This document shows positions 1-6,575 of a stretch of 47,076 bases of DNA, piece after piece. Source of the stretch: a bacterium (lineage in GTDB: Bacteria > Actinomycetota > Thermoleophilia > Miltoncostaeales > Miltoncostaeaceae); NCBI GenBank assembly GCA_029977205.1, contig JAPOLI010000011.1, positions 1 to 47,076 of the forward strand, read 5' to 3'. Under the pieces are notes generated by a model. That model was not told the origin of the DNA. It was given only the letters and a program-made list of their open reading frames with translations, and made no database searches. Each line of letters begins with the position of its first letter. Within the stretch, counting starts at the first letter, position 1. Both the position numbers and the translations under genes were made by a program.

Positions 1-104
1 GCGCTGGAGGGAGAATTGGGGCCTCCCCCTCCCCCGAACCCCGCCCCGTAGGTCCGCTACGTCGGGCGCCTAATTGGCGAGCGACTGCTCCCGACCTGAC
101 GGCG
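1..104. other. Window edge, no gene seen
   Basis: No coding frame with a recognisable product lies here. The stretch is downstream of the lipoprotein gene on the minus strand and would carry its 3' untranslated region. I see no convincing terminator hairpin. Confidence 0.5.
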
Positions 105-428
105 CTATTGAGCCGCGAGTGCTTCCCTGGTGCATGCCACGAGAACGTTGGCGACCCGCTCGCCACGGGCGTTGAGGCCCTCGGCGTCCACTCTCCTGAA
201 GTCATCCCACCCCAACTCATGGGCGAAGCACTCATACTGCGCTGCGCAGATCGCTTCGGTGACCCTGCCACTAACGCACGTTGACAGGAAATTGCTCTTC
301 ACCTCCGGAGTGAAGCGAGAGTCGAGGGCTGCCTGCGCCGTTGTCGGCTTCGGGTCGTCGCTACCACCGCAGGCCGCTACGAACAGCAGGACCGGGGTGA
401 GGATTAGAGCAAGTACGCGAGAACTCAC
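105..428 (-). CDS. Small secreted lipoprotein of unknown function
   Basis: The 107-residue product begins with a typical lipoprotein signal: a short basic start, a hydrophobic stretch over residues 5-18 and a lipobox ending VAAC, with Cys20 followed by GGSDD. It should therefore be lipidated and held on the outer face of the membrane. The mature part of about 88 residues has three more cysteines near the middle (STCVSG, EAICAAQYECF) and one near the end, so disulfides are possible. The start is GTG, preceded by TAGCCT at exactly six bases and by no ribosome-binding site, which suggests a leaderless message. It is divergent from the quinone oxidoreductase. I do not recognise a family. Confidence 0.7.
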   Translation of the reverse strand: MSSRVLALILTPVLLFVAACGGSDDPKPTTAQAALDSRFTPEVKSNFLSTCVSGRVTEAICAAQYECFAHELGWDDFRRVDAEGLNARGERVANVLVACTREALAAQ

Positions 429-434
429 GTAGGG

Positions 435-440
435 AGGCTA
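435..440 (-). promoter_or_regulatory. -10 hexamer TAGCCT, leaderless lipoprotein gene
   Basis: Read on the minus strand, TAGCCT is followed by six bases and then the GTG start at 428. The spacing puts the transcription start on or next to the start codon. No Shine-Dalgarno sequence is present. Confidence 0.5.
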
Positions 441-453
441 GCGCGGTACGCAG

Positions 454-475
454 CCCGCAACCTTTGCCCTGCGGG
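454..475. repeat. Inverted repeat between divergent promoters
   Basis: CCCGCA and TGCGGG form perfect six-base arms around a ten-base loop. The repeat lies about where the -35 region of the leftward promoter should be, so it could be an operator. It could also be chance in GC-rich DNA. Confidence 0.3.
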
Positions 476-557
476 GGTCCACGACCCATCAGGCAGAGAG
501 CATCCCTTGTGGACGACCAGGGTCTGCGCGCCGCAGCCCCCGCGCGCGCTTGGCGTT

Positions 558-563
558 TAGGCT
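558..563 (+). promoter_or_regulatory. -10 hexamer TAGGCT, leaderless quinone oxidoreductase
   Basis: TAGGCT ends six bases before the ATG at 570, with GAACCC between and no ribosome-binding site. This fits a leaderless transcript. Confidence 0.55.
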
Positions 564-569
564 GAACCC

Positions 570-1550
570 ATGCAGGCAGTCCTCGTCGTGGCCCCAGAGG
601 CTGAAGGCCTTCAACTGGCCGAGGTACCCGATGCCTCGCCTGCCCCGGGCGAGGTGCTCATCCGGGTGCACGCGACCGCGGTGAACCGCGCGGACATCAT
701 GCAGCGCCGGGGGCTCTACCCACCGCCCGCGGGGACGAGTGAGATCCTTGGCCTCGAGGCGGCAGGCGAGGTGGTGCAGGTGCCGCCCGGGACCAGTACC
801 GAGCTGAGCGTCGGCGACCGCGTGATCTGCCTGGTGGGCGGTGGCGCCTACGCCGAACTGCTCGCGGTAGCGGCGAGCAACTGCATACCGATTCCGGACT
901 CCATGTCATGGGCCGATGCGGCGGCGATTCCGGAGGTCTTCATCACCGCCTTCCAGGCGCTCGTGCGGCTCGGACGCCTGACACACGGGGATGTCGCACT
1001 GGTGCATTCGATCGCGAGCGGGGTCGGTACGGCTGCCGCCCAGATCGCCTACGTGCTTGGCGCTCGGTGCATCGGGACCTCACGCACACCAGAGCGTGCA
1101 GTTGCCGGCGGCGCGTGGGGGGCCCAAGCCCTCGTGGTGGATGGCCCCGGCTTCGGCGCGCGTGTCCGCGACATGACTGACGGCCATGGAGCCGACGTGG
1201 TCCTCGACCTCGTCGGCGCCAAGTACCTCGCAGACAACGTTGCCTGCTTGGCACGTGGGGGCCGTATCGTCCTCACAGGGCTCGTCGGCGGCCGCCGAGC
1301 CGAACTCGACATGGGCACGCTCCTCGCGGCGCAGGGAATGATCATCGGGTCAACCCTCCGCGGCCGCAGTACGGAGGAGAAAGCCATGATCATGGCGGAG
1401 TTCGCGGCATGGGCGATGCCCCTGTTCGCCGCGGGCACCCTGACCCCCGTCGTCGACTCGGTCATTCCACTGCGCGACGCGGCGCAGGCTCACGCCCACG
1501 TCGAAGCGAATCGCGCAGTGGGAAAGGTGGTGCTTCTCGTCGGCGATTAG
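570..1550 (+). CDS. NAD(P)H quinone oxidoreductase, zinc-free MDR family
   Basis: This 326-residue medium-chain dehydrogenase/reductase resembles the quinone oxidoreductases of the PIG3/QOR group, which reduce quinones with NADPH. The N-terminal GroES-like half carries the family run ADIMQRRGLYPPPAG and then GLEAAGEV. The nucleotide-binding half has a GVGTAAAQIA Rossmann loop near residue 150 and a second strand ending GTSRTPERA. The zinc-ligand cysteines of true alcohol dehydrogenases are absent. Length is normal for the family. The start is ATG with a leaderless-type promoter. The stop overlaps the stop of the convergent response regulator by four bases, leaving no room for a terminator between them. 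The natural substrate cannot be told from sequence. Confidence 0.88.
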   Translation: MQAVLVVAPEAEGLQLAEVPDASPAPGEVLIRVHATAVNRADIMQRRGLYPPPAGTSEILGLEAAGEVVQVPPGTSTELSVGDRVICLVGGGAYAELLAVAASNCIPIPDSMSWADAAAIPEVFITAFQALVRLGRLTHGDVALVHSIASGVGTAAAQIAYVLGARCIGTSRTPERAVAGGAWGAQALVVDGPGFGARVRDMTDGHGADVVLDLVGAKYLADNVACLARGGRIVLTGLVGGRRAELDMGTLLAAQGMIIGSTLRGRSTEEKAMIMAEFAAWAMPLFAAGTLTPVVDSVIPLRDAAQAHAHVEANRAVGKVVLLVGD

Positions 1551-2251
1551 CCGTCAGCGGCGAGCCTGAAGCCCACGCCCCGCCGCGTCACCACGCCGAT
1601 CTCCCCGCCGGCGGCGACCAGTTTCCGACGGAGATTGCTGATGTGGACGTCAAGGGTGTGGTCATCGGGCATCCACCCCGGTCCCCACACCCGCTCCACG
1701 AGGCGACCGCGCTCTACGACGGACGGAAACGCTTGCGCCAGTGCACTGAGGAGCGCGAATTCGGTGGGGGTCAAGTCCAGCAGCTGTGCCCCCACCCACG
1801 CAGAGCGTCCGCCGGGGTCAATCGCGAGCCCCCCGACCTCATAGGGCCCGCCATCCTCCGGTACCCCACGCGGGCGGCGCAGCATGGCGCGCGCGCGCGC
1901 GGCCATCTCGCGGCCGGACGTGCCGGGGCCGACCACCTCGTCCGCGCCAACGGACAGGACCAGGACGGTCGAGACCTCATCGAGACGAGTCGCGGCGACG
2001 ATCACGTATGCATCGGTGAACTCGCGCAGCGCGGGACAGGCGGCCATGGCGCCGCCACCGGGCAGGCCCATCCCCACGATCACGACATCGGACGGCACCC
2101 CCCGCACGGCCGTCAGGAGCGCAGGCAGGCCCTGCACGTGCTCCACGTGGAAGCCGTCCGCCTTCAGCCCCTCGCACGCATCATCGAGGCTCTCGGATCC
2201 GCCGTCCGCCACCACCACGCGTGGCATCGGGCCCGACTCCGGACTGTCCAT
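1547..2251 (-). CDS. OmpR/PhoB-type regulator with a degenerate receiver
   Basis: The 234-residue protein has a receiver fold over residues 10-125 and a complete winged-helix DNA-binding domain over 138-232, with TPTEFALL, VWG, HTLDVHISNLRRKL and RRGVGFRL. The receiver has lost its chemistry. The phosphorylated Asp is Gly60 (VIVGMGLPGG), the conserved Lys before Pro is Gly108 (ADEVVGPG), the switch Thr/Ser is Ala86, and only one acid of the acidic pair remains (Asp16). It should act without phosphorylation, as known atypical regulators do, and no histidine kinase gene is nearby. I chose ATG at 2251 because TACCAT lies six bases upstream. A second ATG at 2227 has a GGAG nine bases ahead and is the alternative. 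Confidence 0.85.
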   Translation of the reverse strand: MDSPESGPMPRVVVADGGSESLDDACEGLKADGFHVEHVQGLPALLTAVRGVPSDVVIVGMGLPGGGAMAACPALREFTDAYVIVAATRLDEVSTVLVLSVGADEVVGPGTSGREMAARARAMLRRPRGVPEDGGPYEVGGLAIDPGGRSAWVGAQLLDLTPTEFALLSALAQAFPSVVERGRLVERVWGPGWMPDDHTLDVHISNLRRKLVAAGGEIGVVTRRGVGFRLAADG

Positions 2252-2257
2252 GGGTGA

Positions 2258-2263
2258 ATGGTA
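2258..2263 (-). promoter_or_regulatory. -10 hexamer TACCAT, leaderless regulator gene
   Basis: On the minus strand TACCAT is followed by TCACCC and then ATG at 2251. The six-base spacing matches the other leaderless-type starts in this window. Confidence 0.55.
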
Positions 2264-2299
2264 GACCCGGGTGGGACCGGACCCCAGCGCCCCAGCCCC

Positions 2300-2313
2300 T
2301 GACACCCATGTCA
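2300..2313. promoter_or_regulatory. Inverted repeat TGACA-N4-TGTCA, possible operator
   Basis: Perfect five-base arms flank CCCA. The repeat sits between the divergent promoters of the regulator gene and the small membrane protein, touching the expected -35 of the latter. It is a plausible operator for the neighbouring regulator, although OmpR-family proteins more often bind direct repeats. Confidence 0.4.
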
Positions 2314-2333
2314 CCGGGGGGAGGTGAGCGTGT

Positions 2334-2339
2334 TACCGT
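2334..2339 (+). promoter_or_regulatory. -10 hexamer TACCGT for the small membrane protein
   Basis: TACCGT lies 29 bases before the ATG at 2369. A start near 2346 would give a short leader that includes the AGGAG ribosome-binding site at 2360-2364. Confidence 0.45.
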
Positions 2340-2368
2340 GCCGACTGGGTCGCAATCCGAGGAGAAAC

Positions 2369-2551
2369 ATGAAGACCGTCATCAAGTTGCTCGCCCTGAT
2401 TGGAATCGGGGCGCTCGTCTACTGGTTCGTGCGCGAGCGGCTTGGCGGGGAGCCTGACGAGTTCACCTTCACCGAGGTGACCGCAGACGGCTCTGACGCC
2501 ATCGCCGAGGCCGTGAACGACTCGGCGGACGCCGCCGCCGACGCCGCCTAG
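2369..2551 (+). CDS. Small single-pass membrane protein, unknown
   Basis: The 60-residue product starts MKTVIKLLALIGIGALVYWF, a single hydrophobic segment over residues 3-20, followed by a basic residue pair and an acidic, alanine-rich tail ending ADAAADAA. A strong AGGAG four bases before the ATG fixes the start. An upstream in-frame start at 2324 would place the promoter inside the gene and add a basic stretch without a ribosome-binding site. The shape suggests an inner-membrane protein with a short exposed tail. I recognise no family. It is transcribed away from the degenerate regulator gene and could be its target. Confidence 0.6.
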   Translation: MKTVIKLLALIGIGALVYWFVRERLGGEPDEFTFTEVTADGSDAIAEAVNDSADAAADAA

Positions 2552-2571
2552 GAGCGATTCCGGGCCGCCGG

Positions 2572-3045
2572 GTGGGCATTCGTCTCCCCGACGGGCCAGA
2601 CCCCACCGCGGGCCTCGATCCGGATCTCGTCAACGCAGCGAGGGGGATCGGGTTCGCGGTCGGGGCGAGGTTGCGTGAGCTCGCACCGGCCCTCCGCCCC
2701 ACGTCCGATGCGGGTGGCGAACCGGACCTCGTGGTCGAGGACATCCTGCTGGATCCGGACGATCCGCTGGACCCCCTCACCCTTGTCGCGTGCCTGCAGG
2801 CCCACGACTCCTATGTGGGTGCGCGTGGCCGCCCCACGGGGGCGAGCCCCGGGGCACTGGCGCTGGCGCGCATCCTCACGTGGGCGGCCCGAGCGGAGAT
2901 GCTCGGTCGCGCACCGCGGATCGGTTGGATCGGTCCACCTGCGCGGCGACCGGATGATGTTGCCGGTCATGCGGTGACCGCACGCGTCGTCCTCACCGAC
3001 GGCACCGCCCGCGTCCGCGCCGCGGCGGTGGCGGTGATCGGCTAG
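2572..3045 (+). CDS. Conserved-looking hypothetical protein
   Basis: This 157-residue frame starts with GTG. The nearest GGAG is 17 bases upstream, next to the stop of the small membrane protein, so co-transcription is likely. The middle reads LDPLTLVACLQAHDSYVGARGRPTGASPG and then an Ala/Leu-rich helix, and the end has a beta-like run TARVVLTDGTARVRAAAVAVIG. No signal peptide or membrane segment is visible. Third-position GC and lack of stops make it credible as a gene, but I do not recognise it. Its TAG stop overlaps the dnaG stop on the other strand by four bases. Confidence 0.6.
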   Translation: MGIRLPDGPDPTAGLDPDLVNAARGIGFAVGARLRELAPALRPTSDAGGEPDLVVEDILLDPDDPLDPLTLVACLQAHDSYVGARGRPTGASPGALALARILTWAARAEMLGRAPRIGWIGPPARRPDDVAGHAVTARVVLTDGTARVRAAAVAVIG

Positions 3046-4775
3046 CCCGAGCCGCGCAGCGCGATCTCCACGCGCTTGACCATGGCCTGGAGGCGCAGGA
3101 ATTCCGCATCATCACCCGCCGAGCGGGCCGCGAGCATTCCCCGCTCGATGGCGCGCTTCTCCACGCGGAGGTAGGCGTCCGTGAGCTCCTCCTCCGTCCC
3201 GCCGTCAGCCGCCTCCGCGCGGAGAGCTGCCTCGAGTTGCGCAAGCTCTGCGGGCCACCCCTCGTCGCCCGCGAGGATCAGCCTGCGTGCCTCGCGATGC
3301 TCAGCCGAACCGAGATGGTCCTCCTTCATTCCTTCGAGCATCGGTCGGCCTGCGGTGGGCATCGCGATCGCAAGAGCGAGGAGCCGGCGCTCGCGCGCTT
3401 CATCCAGCGTCGGGGGCTCGGGCCCCTCCTCAGCAGCCTGATCGCGTTCGCGGCGCGAACGCCCGGTGGACCCACGTGCCTGCGCCCGGCGGATGAAGCG
3501 ATCGAACAGCACCGGCGATATGCCGAGGGCTGTCACCCGACGCATCGCCTCGTCCTTGTCCGCCGACTCCGGGAACCCCTCGAGGAGGTCGCCGAGGTCT
3601 GCCAGGGCCCGATCCTGCTCAGCGGGGTTGTCGCCTGCGCGCGCGATCCGGCGGTCGACCAGCCACGGGAGAAGCGGGTCGGCCGTTGCCACTGCGGCTG
3701 CGAGGATCTCCCGGCCGGGACGCTCCGCCGCGAGTTCCCCCGGGTCGCTTCCGGGTGGAAGGCCCACCACGGCGAGCCGCACGGGCACCTCGCGCGCGGC
3801 CTCGATGGTGCGACGGGCGGCCTCTTCTCCCGCCCTGTCGGCGTCGAAGCACAGGCGCACCTCAGGGGCCACCCGTGCGAGCAAGCGCAACTGCGCCGTG
3901 GTCAGCGCGGTGCCCATGCACGCGACCGCGCCGGACACCCCCGCGAGGTGCAGGCCCATGACGTCCGTATAGCCCTCGCTCACCACGGTGAAGCCCGCCT
4001 TGGCGGCTGGCTGGCGGGCGAGGTCGAGCCCGAAGAGCAGTTCGCGCTTACGGAACCTCTCCCCCTCGGGGGAGTTCACGTACTTCGCGCGCTCGTTCGG
4101 GTCGAGCGTACGGGCGCCGAAGCCCTGCACGCGGCCGCGTGCGTCGGTGATCGGGAAGGTGATCCGACCGACGAAGAAATCCTGTGCTGATCCACCTCGC
4201 ACCCGGGCCAGGCCGGACTGCGCCAGCTGCTCTCGGGAGAAGCCCTGCTGGATCGCGCGCCCCGCGAGGGCGGTCCCGCCGCGGGGAGCCCACCCGACGC
4301 GGAAGGTGCGCAGGAGCTCCTCCGGGAACCCGCGCCCGGTGAGGTAGTCCCGTGCCTCCGCGGCCTCGTCCGACTGCCAGAGGGTGGCGGCGTAGAAGGC
4401 ACAGGCGCGGTCGAGCAACTCCCGGATCCGCTCGTTCTCGAGCCGGCGGGCCTCCTCCTGGGGCGACGACTGCTCATACCTGAGCTCAACGCCGAAGCGG
4501 TCAGCCAGCTGCTCCACCGCCTCCATGAATGAGCCCGCGCCTTCGCGCTCCTGCATCCAGGTGAACGAGTCACCGGTGGCACCGCAGCCGTAGCAGTAGT
4601 ACGTGCGGTTCTCCGGCGGGATCAGGCAGAACGATGGCGTGCGCTCGTCGTGGAAGGGGCACCTGCCCCACCACCGCCCACCGCGGCGCGTCAACTGCAC
4701 CTGGCCGCGCACGAGGTCAACCAGGTCAGCGGACTGCCGTACCTCGTCGATGCTGGAGTCCGCGACGCGTGGCAT
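3042..4775 (-). CDS. dnaG: DNA primase DnaG
   Basis: DnaG makes the RNA primers for chromosome replication. The 577-residue protein opens with the CHC2 zinc ribbon (Cys39, His42, Cys61, Cys64, in CPFHDERTPSF and YYCYGCG). The catalytic TOPRIM domain follows, with the glutamate motif SEGYTDVMGLHLAG near residue 266 and the acidic motif CFDADRAGEEA near 308. The C-terminal third is the less conserved helicase-binding region. The ATG overlaps the dgt stop by one base (TGATG), so translation is probably coupled. In many bacteria dnaG is followed by rpoD. Here rpoD lies about 10 kb away on the other strand. Confidence 0.97.
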   Translation of the reverse strand: MPRVADSSIDEVRQSADLVDLVRGQVQLTRRGGRWWGRCPFHDERTPSFCLIPPENRTYYCYGCGATGDSFTWMQEREGAGSFMEAVEQLADRFGVELRYEQSSPQEEARRLENERIRELLDRACAFYAATLWQSDEAAEARDYLTGRGFPEELLRTFRVGWAPRGGTALAGRAIQQGFSREQLAQSGLARVRGGSAQDFFVGRITFPITDARGRVQGFGARTLDPNERAKYVNSPEGERFRKRELLFGLDLARQPAAKAGFTVVSEGYTDVMGLHLAGVSGAVACMGTALTTAQLRLLARVAPEVRLCFDADRAGEEAARRTIEAAREVPVRLAVVGLPPGSDPGELAAERPGREILAAAVATADPLLPWLVDRRIARAGDNPAEQDRALADLGDLLEGFPESADKDEAMRRVTALGISPVLFDRFIRRAQARGSTGRSRRERDQAAEEGPEPPTLDEARERRLLALAIAMPTAGRPMLEGMKEDHLGSAEHREARRLILAGDEGWPAELAQLEAALRAEAADGGTEEELTDAYLRVEKRAIERGMLAARSAGDDAEFLRLQAMVKRVEIALRGSG

Positions 4776-5743
4776 CAGAGGGGACCCTCGTGTGGGACGA
4801 AGAGCTCGCGGTGCACACGGAGCGCGTAGCGATCGGTCATTCCGGATACGTAGTCGGTCACCCGTGTGACGGGATCGGGGTCGCCTCCGGGCGGCAGGAG
4901 CCCAGAGTCGGCGATGTGCGCCCGCACCAGCGCCTGGACCACGTAGCGCGCCCTCTCCGCCTCATCGGCCGCGGGTGAGGCGAGGTACACCTCCTCGAAC
5001 ATGTACGTCCGGAGTGAGCGGAACGCCTCCCCCACCTCATCGCTCTGCATGATGCTGTCGGCATCCGCGGATGTATCGACGATGTCGCTGACCAGCCGGG
5101 TGATGCGCTCCGAGGTCGTGTTCCCGAGAACCGCGATCTCCTCGGCGGGAAGGTCGGTGGAGCCGATGATCCCGGCCCGCATGGCGTCGTCGATGTCGTG
5201 GTTCACGTAGGCGATGCGATCCACCAGCCGCACGATCTGCCCCTCGAGCGTCATGGGCTGCCCGGTGCCGGTGTGGTGGCGGATGCCGTCGCGCACCTCG
5301 TTCGTGAGGTTCAGCCCCCGACCGTCGCGCTCGAGCACCTCGACCACCCGCACGCTCTGCTCGTTGTGGTGGAAGCGCCGCCCATGCTCGTCGCGCAGGA
5401 GGTCGTCGAGCGCGTGCTCACCCGCATGACCGAAGGGTGCGTGCCCCAGGTCGTGTCCCATGGTGATGGCTTCCACGAGGTCCTCGTTCAGCCCCATCGC
5501 CCGCGCAACCGTGCGACCTATGGCCGATACCTCGAGGGTGTGCGTGAGACGGGTGCGGTAGTGATCGCCCTCCGGGGAAATGAACACCTGCGTCTTGTGC
5601 TTCAGGCGGCGGAATGCCTTCGTGTGGATGATGCGGTCGCGATCACGCTGAAAAGCCGTCCGGAGCGGGCACGGCTCCTCGGGGAGCTCCCGCGTGGCGT
5701 CCGCGGCCCGCGCGGCACGGGGATCGAGAGGTGGCTCCCTCAC
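4775..5743 (-). CDS. dgt: dGTP triphosphohydrolase-like HD protein
   Basis: This HD-domain enzyme of the Dgt family removes triphosphate from dGTP or related dNTPs and so trims nucleotide pools. Family signatures are RDRIIHTKAFRRLKHKTQVF, RTRLTHTLEVSAIGR, the metal motif MGHDLGHAPFGHAGE and YVNHDIDDAMRAG. I chose the GTG at 5743, giving 322 residues, because it overlaps the upstream TGA as GTGA; an in-frame start at 5788 would only add a basic tail inside the preceding gene. Placement directly before dnaG is common in actinobacteria and links dNTP supply to replication. Confidence 0.93.
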   Translation of the reverse strand: MREPPLDPRAARAADATRELPEEPCPLRTAFQRDRDRIIHTKAFRRLKHKTQVFISPEGDHYRTRLTHTLEVSAIGRTVARAMGLNEDLVEAITMGHDLGHAPFGHAGEHALDDLLRDEHGRRFHHNEQSVRVVEVLERDGRGLNLTNEVRDGIRHHTGTGQPMTLEGQIVRLVDRIAYVNHDIDDAMRAGIIGSTDLPAEEIAVLGNTTSERITRLVSDIVDTSADADSIMQSDEVGEAFRSLRTYMFEEVYLASPAADEAERARYVVQALVRAHIADSGLLPPGGDPDPVTRVTDYVSGMTDRYALRVHRELFVPHEGPL

Positions 5744-6510
5744 GCGTGGGCCGGCAGTGCGTGGGCGAGTTGGACGTCGAACGCCCACGGCCCCTGCGCC
5801 GCCTCGGCCTCCTTCTTCGGATCCCCGATCGCGGCGATGCGCACCGACAGCTCATCGGCATCCGCGGGAATGCCCGGGCCGATCGCATAGGCACCGTCCA
5901 GGCGGCTGGCGTCGTGATTCTCGTCGAGGAGGGCTGTGGTGTAGGTGCGGCCCCGATCGTCAGTGACCTGGAGTCCGATCACCTGCATCTGACGTCGCTT
6001 GCGTGCCTCGGGGGCCTGGATGAGGAAGCGCAGCCGCGCGCCGTCCCGGTACCGCTCCAGGGTCGTCAGGGCGATGGTCATGTCCCCGACCGAGGCGGTC
6101 TGGTCGATCGCGTCCACCCCGCGCAGCGTGCCCGGGCTGAAGACGAGGGCCCCAGGGAACGGGTCGACCACCTCGGACCAGTCCACCTGCTCATAGGGCG
6201 TGGCCATCGGCACGTCGGCGGCCATCTGGTGAATGCGATCCGCACCCCGGTGCTTCCAGATATGGGGGCACTCGCGGAAGAGCGAGATAAGCGCCCTGTG
6301 CGAGAGCGCCTTGCCGTCGTCGGGGATGTAAAGGCCGTAGCGACCCTGATCCGGCCGCGTGAGCTCGATGAACGCTGCGGGCACGTGCGGGGCATCGTCG
6401 GACATCGCGCAGTCGTCTGCGTAGTGCAGGCGGTCAACCTGCCAGCCGTCGATGATCAGCTCGATCAGGTCGGCCAGGCTGCCGGGCCTGTAGCGCTCCT
6501 CAGTGGCTAT
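5740..6510 (-). CDS. Unknown protein with a probable ATA start
   Basis: The 256-residue product is soluble and acidic, with no signal peptide. Runs such as LADLIELIIDGWQVDRLHYADDC, AAFIELTRPDQGRYGLYIPDDG and PFPGALVFSPGTLRG look like a folded domain, but I recognise no family. The frame is open back to a GTG at 6657, inside ppdK, and has no ATG, GTG or TTG between there and an internal ATG at 6405. A textbook GGAGGA lies exactly six bases before an in-frame ATA at 6508-6510, so I take ATA as the start. It is coupled to dgt by a GTGA overlap, which suggests a link to nucleotide metabolism, but the function is open. Confidence 0.65.
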   Translation of the reverse strand: MATEERYRPGSLADLIELIIDGWQVDRLHYADDCAMSDDAPHVPAAFIELTRPDQGRYGLYIPDDGKALSHRALISLFRECPHIWKHRGADRIHQMAADVPMATPYEQVDWSEVVDPFPGALVFSPGTLRGVDAIDQTASVGDMTIALTTLERYRDGARLRFLIQAPEARKRRQMQVIGLQVTDDRGRTYTTALLDENHDASRLDGAYAIGPGIPADADELSVRIAAIGDPKKEAEAAQGPWAFDVQLAHALPAHA

Positions 6511-6533
6511 GACGATTCCTCCGGCCGACTCAT
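6507..6533 (-). other. Nine-codon upstream frame overlapping the ATA start
   Basis: An ATG frame encoding MSRPEESS ends in TAG, and that TAG shares two bases with the ATA start of the unknown gene (ATAG). The GGAGGA for the ATA lies inside this frame. It could be a leader peptide that lets ribosomes re-initiate, or a coincidence. Confidence 0.35.
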
Positions 6534-6545
6534 GCGCGAAGCGCG

Positions 6546-6551
6546 ATCGTA
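6546..6551 (-). promoter_or_regulatory. -10 hexamer TACGAT after ppdK
   Basis: TACGAT on the minus strand lies between the ppdK stop and the unknown gene. It would start a transcript a few bases before the ATG of the nine-codon frame, allowing expression of the unknown gene, dgt and dnaG apart from ppdK. Confidence 0.35.
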
Positions 6552-6575
6552 CACCCGTACCGGCGGCCGTGGTGC

